DNA of 64,000 bases from Phenylobacterium sp. (GTDB lineage: Bacteria > Pseudomonadota > Alphaproteobacteria > Caulobacterales > Caulobacteraceae): positions 1 through 64,000 of the forward strand of contig NZ_JAUXVZ010000055.1 in the NCBI RefSeq assembly GCF_030680185.1, in the 5' to 3' direction. Numbering within the stretch: the stretch's first letter is position 1; every line of letters begins with the position of its first letter. A model generated the notes under the pieces. That model worked only from the letters and a program-made list of their open reading frames with translations, did no database searches and was not told the origin of the DNA. Below, piece by piece: positions 58,452-64,000 of the stretch. Both the position numbers and the translations under genes were made by a program.

Positions 58452-60284
58452 TCAGCGCTGGCGGGTCTGGCGCCGCCACAGGGCGGCGTACTCGCCGGCG
58501 GCCTCCAGCAGGCTGTCATGGGTTCCGTGCTCGACGACCCGCCCCCGGCGCAGCACGACGATGAGGTCGGCGTCGACGATGGTGGACAGCCTGTGGGCCA
58601 CCACCAGGGTGGTGCGACCGGTGCGGACCTTGCGCAGGGTCGCCTGGATCGCCTCTTCCGTACGCCCGTCCAGGGCGCTGGTGGCCTCGTCCAGGATCAG
58701 CAGGCGGGGATTGGCCAGCAGGGCGCGGGCGATGCCCACACGCTGGCGCTCGCCCCCTGACAGCTTCAGGCCTCGCTCGCCGACCATGGTGTCGAGCCCC
58801 TCGGGCAGGCCTTCGATGAAGGCGCCCAGCTCGGCGGCCTCAGCCGCAGCCTGGATCTCGGCCGCACTGGCGTCGGGCCGGGCGAAGGCGATGTTGGCCC
58901 GCAGGGTGTCGTTGAACAGGGCCACGTCCTGGGGCACCAGGGCGACGGCCCCACGCAGGGCCGACTGGCGGATCTGGCGCAGATCGACCCCGTCCATGAG
59001 CACGGCGCCCCCTTGCGGGTCGATCAGGCGCAGGGCCAGCCGCACGGCGGTGGTCTTGCCCGCCCCCGAGGGGCCGACAAGGGCCACCGTGGTCCCCGGC
59101 TCGGCCACGAAGCTGACATCCAGCAGGCCCTGGCTGCGGGCGTCATGGCGGAAGGCCACATCGCGGAATTCCAGCCGCGCGCCCTGCGGCGCCGCGGGCG
59201 GCAGGGCCTGAGCGTCGGCCGCGTCGATGATGTCCGGCGTCCGGCCGGTCAGGGCGACCAGCTGCTCCATGTCGATAAAGGCCTGGCGGATCTCGCGATA
59301 GTTGAAGCCCAGCATGTTGAGCGGCGCATAGATGCCGATCAGCAGCAGGATGGCCATGGTCACGTCGCCGATCCGCATGGTCCCGGCCGCCACCTCCACG
59401 CCCGCCAGCACGGTCATCACCGCCAGGCCGAGATTGAGGATCACCGCCTGGGCGCCGTTCAGCAGGGAGAGCGAGGTGTTGGCCTTCACCGCGGCGCCCA
59501 CATAGGTGTCCAGCGCCTGGCCATAGGCGCCCACGGCGCGGGATTCGGCGCCGAAGGTCTTCACCGTCTCGAAGTTGATCAGGGCGTCCACCGACAGGCC
59601 CGCGGCCCGGGCGTCGGCCTCGTTGAGCTCCCGGCGGTGGGACAGGCGCCAGTCGGTGATCTTGAAGGTGACGATGGCGTAGATGACGACCGTCAGGAAG
59701 GCCGTGGCGGCGAAGCGCCAGTCCAGCCGCACCACCATGACGCCCATGGCCAGCACCAGTTCAACCGCCGTGGGGCCGAGGTTGAACACCACGCTGCGGA
59801 TCAGGAAGTCGGTGGAGCGCGCGCCGCGCTCGATCACCCGGGCCAGGGTTCCGGTCTGCTTGCTCTGGTGGAAGTCGAGCGACAGCGACACCGCATGGCC
59901 AAAGCCTTCCACCGCGGCCCGGGCCATGGTGGCCTGGGACACGGCTGTGAAGATGGCGTCGCGGGCGAAGGGCGCACAGGCCGACAGCAGGCGAAGGCCG
60001 GCGAAGGCGAGCGCCAGGGCCACGAAGCCTCCGCCAATCACCACCACGCCGCCGGGGACCGACAGGGTGTTGATCGCCTCCCCCAGCATCACCGGCGAGA
60101 TCACGGCCGCCAGCTTGCCGACCAGCACCAGCACGACAGCGGCGGTCAGGCGCAGGCGCAGCTGTGGCGCCCCCGATCGCATGACCAGCCGGCCCAGGTC
60201 GCCCATGGCCGGCCAGAAGCGAAAGTCGGGAGCCAGGGCCAGATCGCCGCTGTTGCGGCCCCGGGCCAATCCAGGCGGGTTCAA
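58452..60284 (-). CDS. Atm1/HMT-type ABC exporter (fused membrane and ATPase domains)
   Basis: 610 residues from TTG 60284 (GGGAG seven bases upstream; ATG 60206 is an alternative). Six membrane helices at about 40-320 contain the Atm1-class stretch SLDFHQSKQTGTLARVIERG and YREIRQAFIDMEQL. The ATPase has Walker A GPSGAGKTTAVRLAL, signature LSGGERQRVGIARAL, Walker B LLILDEATSALD and His switch VVAHRLSTI. Homologues export glutathione conjugates or sulfur/metal complexes (mitochondrial Atm1, bacterial NaAtm1). Exported compound unknown. Confidence 0.92.
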   Translation of the reverse strand: MNPPGLARGRNSGDLALAPDFRFWPAMGDLGRLVMRSGAPQLRLRLTAAVVLVLVGKLAAVISPVMLGEAINTLSVPGGVVVIGGGFVALALAFAGLRLLSACAPFARDAIFTAVSQATMARAAVEGFGHAVSLSLDFHQSKQTGTLARVIERGARSTDFLIRSVVFNLGPTAVELVLAMGVMVVRLDWRFAATAFLTVVIYAIVTFKITDWRLSHRRELNEADARAAGLSVDALINFETVKTFGAESRAVGAYGQALDTYVGAAVKANTSLSLLNGAQAVILNLGLAVMTVLAGVEVAAGTMRIGDVTMAILLLIGIYAPLNMLGFNYREIRQAFIDMEQLVALTGRTPDIIDAADAQALPPAAPQGARLEFRDVAFRHDARSQGLLDVSFVAEPGTTVALVGPSGAGKTTAVRLALRLIDPQGGAVLMDGVDLRQIRQSALRGAVALVPQDVALFNDTLRANIAFARPDASAAEIQAAAEAAELGAFIEGLPEGLDTMVGERGLKLSGGERQRVGIARALLANPRLLILDEATSALDGRTEEAIQATLRKVRTGRTTLVVAHRLSTIVDADLIVVLRRGRVVEHGTHDSLLEAAGEYAALWRRQTRQR

Positions 60285-60297
60285 ACGCGGGCTCCCA

Positions 60298-61116
60298 TCA
60301 ATCGAGCAATAGCGTCGACTGGACGCCCCCGCCGGGGGTTAGCCAATCAATGCGAAGGCCAGATGACGTCGGGCGTGCCGTGAAGGCGCCGCTCTCCGGC
60401 GGCTCGGCCGGCGTCGCATCCACCTGGGCGGTGAGGACAAGCTGTTCGCCCATCACATCGATGCGATGGGTCCCGGGCGGCACCGGCGCCCCGAAGGGCA
60501 GGCTGAACCGGCCTTGAGCGTCGGTCGCGCCGTCGGTGGACACCGGGCGGCCGTCGATACGGATCGAGAGGCCGATTTCCGGCGTCGCCTGGCCCGACAC
60601 CACCGCCCCGCCCTCCTCGTCGAAGTCAAAGGCCAACAGGCGCGGCGTCGTGGGGCCGTCCACAGGCGTCGAGGGGGCTTCGGCCACCACAGCGCCGGCC
60701 CCGGCCCGCAGCAGCACCAGACGGTCATCGGGCAGGACCAGTTGATAGCCCTCGGCCTGGATCGTGCGCTCGCCCAGAGTCATCGAGAGGCCGAAGATCT
60801 GTGGCGCGTCCGTAACTGGCAGGCCGATCCGCCATGCCCCCTTGGCGTCGGCCTCGCTCATACGCACCTCGCCCTCAGGGGTCGCCAGACGCACCCTGGC
60901 CGAGGGCGCGGCCCGACCGCTCAGCACCCGGCCCTCGCCCTCCCGGGTCACGCCCGTCGCCCGGGGCGGAGTGGTATAGGTGGCCTGGACCTGCGGCTCA
61001 CGATTGAGTCCGACACCCGGGCTCACCGGCGCCTCCCCGCAGGCCTGCACCAGAAGACCCAGGGCCAGGATCGAACCGAAGGCTGCTCGGGGTAGGGTTT
61101 CCTTGAATCGTATCAT
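60298..61116 (-). CDS. Putative lipoprotein with repeated beta-sandwich (Ig/carboxypeptidase-regulatory-like) segments
   Basis: 272 residues. A signal ends in a cysteine (LGLLVQAC), a lipobox-like site with atypical Gln at -3. Two similar segments follow: GEGRVLSGRAAPSARVRLAT ... DAKGAWRIGLP and GGAVVSGQATPEIGLSIRID ... DAQGRFSLPFG. These look like adhesion/carrier folds of the Ig or CarboxypepD_reg class. No enzyme motif is present. It lies 13 bp before the Atm1-type exporter gene on the same strand and is divergent from the LOG gene. Function unknown; envelope location is inferred. Confidence 0.65.
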   Translation of the reverse strand: MIRFKETLPRAAFGSILALGLLVQACGEAPVSPGVGLNREPQVQATYTTPPRATGVTREGEGRVLSGRAAPSARVRLATPEGEVRMSEADAKGAWRIGLPVTDAPQIFGLSMTLGERTIQAEGYQLVLPDDRLVLLRAGAGAVVAEAPSTPVDGPTTPRLLAFDFDEEGGAVVSGQATPEIGLSIRIDGRPVSTDGATDAQGRFSLPFGAPVPPGTHRIDVMGEQLVLTAQVDATPAEPPESGAFTARPTSSGLRIDWLTPGGGVQSTLLLD

Positions 61117-61187
61117 GTCAGACCCTAGCTACTCGGATTCCCGGCTCGCTTGGCGAGCCTGACGTTTTTCCCGGAGGCACACCCCCT

Positions 61188-61796
61188 ATGGGCGCTTCGC
61201 CCGATCGCATCGAGTCCGTCTGCGTGTTCTGCGGCTCTTCGGACACCGTAAAGCCCGGCTTCCTGTCGGACGCCGCCGCCTTCGGGCGCGCCCTGGCCGC
61301 CGCCGACCTGCGCCTGATCTATGGCGGCGGCGGCGTGGGCCTGATGGGCGCCTGCGCCCGGGCCGCCCATGAGGCCGGCGGCGATGTGCTCGGGATTATT
61401 CCCCAGTTCCTGACCAGCCGCGAGCGGGCTCTGGACGTGGTCGAGACCATCGTCGTGCGCTCCATGCACGAGCGGAAGCAGATCATGTTCGAGCGCTCGG
61501 ACGGCTTCGTGGTCCTGCCCGGCGGCATCGGCACCCTGGAGGAGATCATCGAGCTCCTGTCCTGGCGACGCTTGGACCTGCACCGCAAGCCGGTGGTCTT
61601 CTACAGCCCCGACGGGTTCTGGGAGCCACTGTTCCAGCTGCTGCAGCATACGGTGGACGCCCGTCTTACTCCGCCGGAGTTCATGGACAGCTGGGCGGTG
61701 GCGACCCGGGTGGAGGATATCCTGCCCCTGATCCAGGCGCGTCTGGCGGCGGGCGATGACGATGACGCCCCCCTGACCGCCACGCAGATCACCTGA
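61188..61796 (+). CDS. LOG-family protein (cytokinin riboside 5'-monophosphate phosphoribohydrolase type)
   Basis: 202 residues from the ATG at 61188 (GGAGG ten bases upstream). Rossmann-like lysine-decarboxylase/LOG fold: VCVFCGSSDTVKPGFL, LIYGGGGVGLMGACARAAHE, SMHERKQIMFERSDGFVVLP and the hallmark PGGIGTLEE. It hydrolyses nucleoside 5'-monophosphates to base plus ribose 5-phosphate. A 7-bp hairpin GGCTCGC-TTG-GCGAGCC (61143-61159) followed by TTTTT lies in its leader. Confidence 0.9.
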   Translation: MGASPDRIESVCVFCGSSDTVKPGFLSDAAAFGRALAAADLRLIYGGGGVGLMGACARAAHEAGGDVLGIIPQFLTSRERALDVVETIVVRSMHERKQIMFERSDGFVVLPGGIGTLEEIIELLSWRRLDLHRKPVVFYSPDGFWEPLFQLLQHTVDARLTPPEFMDSWAVATRVEDILPLIQARLAAGDDDDAPLTATQIT

Positions 61797-61840
61797 GGCG
61801 TCGAGGACCCGACCGATGAGTCCGCCGAGCCCCTGTCGCG

Positions 61841-62266
61841 TCAGTCGTCGCGATGGACGCGCTCACGGCGCTCGTGGCGTTCCTGGGCTTCAAGACTGAG
61901 GGTGGCGATGGGGCGCGCTTCAAGTCGGGCCAGGCCGATGGGCTCGCCAGTCTCTTCGCAATAGCCATAGCTCCCGTCCTCGATCCGGCGCAGGGCCTCG
62001 TCGATCTTGGAGATCAGCTTTCGCTGGCGATCACGGGTACGCAATTCAAGCGCACGATCAGTCGCCGACCAGGCGCGATCGATGTCGTCAGGCAGGTTTT
62101 CAGTTTCGTTCTGGAGGTGCGACAGCGTCTCGCGAGATTCACGAAGAATCTCTTCCTTCCAGTCGTTTAACTTCTGTCGGAAATATTCGACCTGACGGTC
62201 GTTCATGAACTCTTCGTCCTCAGACGGACGATAGGAGTCTTCTTTAGCCAAGACAGTGGTCGACAT
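61841..62266 (-). CDS. dksA: DksA, RNA polymerase-binding stringent-response factor
   Basis: 141 residues. The central coiled coil (NDRQVEYFRQKLNDWKEEIL ... LELRTRDRQRKLISKIDEAL) carries the tip acidic pair LPDDIDRA. The C-terminal globular part GYCEETGEPIGLARLEARP and ATLSLEAQERHERR retains only one of the four zinc-finger cysteines of E. coli DksA, so it is the low-cysteine alphaproteobacterial form. It acts with ppGpp on RNA polymerase. A TTGAAT-N16-TATATA promoter precedes it, overlapping the fliX stop. Confidence 0.93.
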   Translation of the reverse strand: MSTTVLAKEDSYRPSEDEEFMNDRQVEYFRQKLNDWKEEILRESRETLSHLQNETENLPDDIDRAWSATDRALELRTRDRQRKLISKIDEALRRIEDGSYGYCEETGEPIGLARLEARPIATLSLEAQERHERRERVHRDD

Positions 62267-62315
62267 AATCGATACCTCACGCCCCTGGACGTATCCCCGG
62301 AACTTGGGAGGCGGC

Positions 62316-62343
62316 TATATAGCAGAACTCCGGGGACATTCAA
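62316..62343 (-). promoter_or_regulatory. dksA: Candidate dksA promoter
   Basis: On the minus strand TTGAAT (62343-62338) and TATATA (62321-62316) are 16 bases apart, about 50 bp upstream of the dksA start. A TCCCCGG/CCGGGGA inverted repeat (62294-62336) surrounds the -10 region. Confidence 0.5.
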
Positions 62344-62798
62344 CGCGACTCACTTCGCACCGGAAGAGCAGCAGAACGGGCCATCTCGAGTTTGGCCAGT
62401 TCGACGGCCGCCCGGGTCTCGATCTCGTTGAGAACGCCTTCCAGGGCGGCATCTTCGGTCTGGTCCCGCTCCTCGCGGACCGCGCGGCCCAGGCGCTCCA
62501 GCTGGTTCATGGAGAGGTCCCCGCCCACCAGGGCGATCTTCACCTCGTCGAGCACGTCGAGAATGCGCCCGGCGCGGCTGACGGCGCGGCGCTTACGCTC
62601 CAGCGGCCCGCCGGTTTCCTGCAGGGCGAGCAGAGCGCCCACGCCCCCCAGGGCCGAAACCCCGGTGGTCGGCCCGGCGGCGGCGGTCGACGCCGCACCG
62701 CCCGCCGTCGGCAGTCTGAACCCCTCGCCGCCCTGCGCGCCCCGGGTCCGACCCGGACCTGAAGCGCTGCCTGCGCCGCCTGCGCCACTGACTTTCAT
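62340..62798 (-). CDS. fliX: FliX, flagellar assembly trans-acting regulator
   Basis: 152 residues from the ATG at 62798, giving the family opening MKVSGAGGAG; an ATG nine bases upstream is less likely. Gly/Ala-rich disordered start, then the conserved core: VSALGGVGALLALQETGG, RRAVSRAGRILDVLDEVKIA, LVGGDLSMNQLERLGRAVRE, and VLNEIETRAAVELAKLEMAR. FliX is found in Caulobacterales and links class II basal-body assembly to FlbD activation of sigma-54 flagellar genes (established in C. crescentus). It is divergent from flgI with a CtrA-like box between, and upstream of dksA. Confidence 0.93.
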   Translation of the reverse strand: MKVSGAGGAGSASGPGRTRGAQGGEGFRLPTAGGAASTAAAGPTTGVSALGGVGALLALQETGGPLERKRRAVSRAGRILDVLDEVKIALVGGDLSMNQLERLGRAVREERDQTEDAALEGVLNEIETRAAVELAKLEMARSAALPVRSESR

Positions 62799-62850
62799 GC
62801 GACCCACTTCACACGGACTGAACTCAAGCGGGACCTTTGAGCCCGCGCTC

Positions 62851-62865
62851 TTAGGGTATGGTTAA
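62851..62865 (-). promoter_or_regulatory. CtrA-type box upstream of fliX
   Basis: On the minus strand TTAACCATACCCTAA reads TTAA-N7-CTAA, one mismatch from TTAA-N7-TTAA, and includes the TTAACCAT core. It lies 53 bp before the fliX start. Early flagellar genes including fliX are CtrA-controlled in Caulobacter, which supports it. Confidence 0.68.
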
Positions 62866-62956
62866 TGCCGGGCAATTTCTGCAGCTTGCCGCCCTTCCCC
62901 CGGCACGCCGCGCGGCGCGTTAACTGTATTTGTTAGACTTTTGGCGCTCGCCCATC

Positions 62957-62971
62957 TGGCATGGTCGTCGC
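62957..62971 (+). promoter_or_regulatory. Candidate sigma-54 promoter of flgI
   Basis: TGGCATGGTCGTCGC keeps the GG and GC elements with ten bases between them, as for -24/-12 promoters, though the -12 box is TCGC rather than TTGC. A start near 62983 would leave a 27-base leader for flgI. Confidence 0.5.
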
Positions 62972-63009
62972 AGGGGCAGGGCCAGGTTCCTCATGCCCGG
63001 CGAGACTCA

Positions 63010-64000
63010 ATGTCCCACCCGTTCCGACTGTTCAGCGCCATCCTGATCGCCGCCAGCCTGGCGGCCAGCCCCGCCCTGTCGGCGTCCCGCATCAAGGACA
63101 TCGTCGAGTTCGAGGGCGTGCGAGACAACATGCTGGTGGGCTACGGCATCGTCGTCGGGCTGAACGGCACCGGCGACTCCCTGCGCAACGCCCCCTTCAC
63201 CCGCCAGAGCCTGGAGGGGATGCTGGAGCGGATGGGCGTCAACACCCGCGACGCCAACATCAACACCAAGAACGTCGCCGCCGTGATGGTCACTGCGCGG
63301 CTGCCGGCCTTCGCCGCGGCCGGCTCGCCGGTGGACGCCACGGTCTCGGCCATGGGCGACGCCAAGAGCCTGCAGGGCGGCACCCTGCTGGTGACCCCGC
63401 TGATGGGCGCCGATGGCGAAGCCTATGCGGTGGCGCAGGGCACGGTCCAGACCGGCTCGATCTCGGCCGGCGGCGCCTCGGGCTCCTCCATCTCCAAGGG
63501 CGTCCCGACCGCAGGCCGCATCGCCGGCGGCGCCCTGGTGGAGCGGGAGCTGGGCTTCCAGCTCGCCTCCATGGGCCAGATGCGGATGACCCTGCGCAAT
63601 CCCGACTTCACCACCTCGCGCCGGATCGCCGAGGCGGTGAACCGCCAGTTCCCCGGCACCGCCTACGCCCAGAACCCGACCATCGTCGCGGTGCGCCCGC
63701 CGGCCGGCCACGACATGACCGCCTTCATGGCGCAGATCGAGAACCTCTCGGTCAGCCCCGACACCCCGGCCAAGGTGGTCATCGACGAGGTGTCCGGCGT
63801 CATCGTCATGGGCGAGGCCGTCCGCGTCTCGACCGTGGCCATCGCCCAGGGCAACCTGACCATCCGCGTCCAGGAATTCCCCGCCGTGGTCCAGCCGGCC
63901 CCCTTCAGCCAGGGCCAGACGGTCGTCGTTCCGCAGACCGAAGTCGATGTGGAGGAAGAGCGCGGCCGGCAGTTCCTGACCGTGCGCAGCGGCGCGTCGC
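63010..64000 (+). CDS. flgI: FlgI, flagellar P-ring protein (3' end outside window)
   Basis: 330 residues are visible of about 370; the frame is open to the window end. A signal peptide (LFSAILIAASLAASPALSA) is followed by the family opening SRIKDIVEFEGVRDNMLVGY, then GIVVGLNGTGDSLRNAPFTR, VAAVMVTARLPAFAAAGSPV, GGTLLVTPLMGADGEAYAVA and VSGVIVMGEAVRVSTVAIAQ. It forms the periplasmic P-ring around the flagellar rod. ATG 63010 is chosen as the only start giving the signal peptide. Divergent from fliX, the Caulobacter arrangement. Confidence 0.96.
   Translation, partial: MSHPFRLFSAILIAASLAASPALSASRIKDIVEFEGVRDNMLVGYGIVVGLNGTGDSLRNAPFTRQSLEGMLERMGVNTRDANINTKNVAAVMVTARLPAFAAAGSPVDATVSAMGDAKSLQGGTLLVTPLMGADGEAYAVAQGTVQTGSISAGGASGSSISKGVPTAGRIAGGALVERELGFQLASMGQMRMTLRNPDFTTSRRIAEAVNRQFPGTAYAQNPTIVAVRPPAGHDMTAFMAQIENLSVSPDTPAKVVIDEVSGVIVMGEAVRVSTVAIAQGNLTIRVQEFPAVVQPAPFSQGQTVVVPQTEVDVEEERGRQFLTVRSGAS

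Noticed and set aside
54817..58479. Two very long minus-strand frames (629 and 575 codons) opposite the RND adaptor/transporter genes
   Set aside because: Low-complexity His/Asp/Gly-rich sequences with no domains. They are the codon-position shadow of the RND genes.
59013..60383. 456-codon plus-strand frame opposite the Atm1-type exporter
   Set aside because: Gln/His/Gly-rich without motifs. The minus strand encodes complete Walker A, signature and Walker B motifs.
62917..62939. Second CtrA site at GTTAACTGTATTTGTTAG upstream of flgI
   Set aside because: The spacing between TTAA-like halves is wrong (nine bases, not seven) on either strand. It is at best a half site.

Overview
The window is a high-GC, gene-dense bacterial chromosome segment. 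It most likely comes from an alphaproteobacterium of the Caulobacterales (Caulobacter/Phenylobacterium type). The evidence is the divergent fliX/flgI pair next to dksA, a CtrA-type TTAA-N7-TTAAC box, a sigma-54-type flagellar promoter, a bactofilin, TonB-dependent receptors with alphaproteobacterial features, and FixK/FNR boxes beside usp/ompW/ackA/pta. The species cannot be fixed from sequence reading alone. I saw no rRNA, CRISPR array, prophage or IS element.

Layout. 1-7.06 kb: tail of a chemosensory operon (receptor C-terminus, CheA-REC hybrid, CheB, and two further multi-domain kinases) joined by 4-bp start/stop overlaps. 7.05-8.65 kb: a flavodoxin-like reductase and a haem-oxygenase-like di-iron (HDO) family protein. 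8.66-15.3 kb: a minus-strand uptake/hydrolysis locus (amidohydrolase with a C-terminal beta-sandwich, TonB receptor, AbgB-like M20 amidohydrolase). 15.4-19.7 kb: a low-oxygen/fermentation island (universal stress protein, DUF883-type protein, OmpW, acetate kinase, phosphotransacetylase) with two FNR/FixK palindromes. 20.4-28 kb: fatty-acid beta-oxidation (acyl-CoA dehydrogenase, thiolase, hydratase/dehydrogenase with an in-frame nonsense codon, acetyl-CoA hydrolase/transferase). 28-35 kb: bactofilin, patatin lipoprotein, LysR/pirin/wrbA, second TonB receptor.

35.06-50.9 kb is a large phosphonate catabolism region. It holds an EEP phosphatase, phnM1 and the repressor gene phnF, divergent from phnG-H-I-J-K-L-M2 and a 2H-phosphoesterase gene (DUF1045). 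Convergent to these are phnN, a hexapeptide transferase, phnC, phnE, phnE, phnD-like and phnD. An inverted PfkB-kinase gene splits phnC from phnE. Together they would import phosphonate (PhnCDE), couple it to ribose triphosphate, cleave the C-P bond (PhnJ) and recycle the ribose as PRPP (PhnN).

51-64 kb: an HWE/HisKA_2-type sensor kinase; a gap holding a perfect CtrA box followed by an orphan intrinsic terminator (candidate cell-cycle small RNA); tRNA-Asn(GTT) with promoter and 3' hairpin; aldo/keto reductase and glyoxalase I; RND efflux pair; Atm1-type ABC exporter; a putative lipoprotein; LOG phosphoribohydrolase; then dksA-fliX divergent from flgI, which runs off the end.
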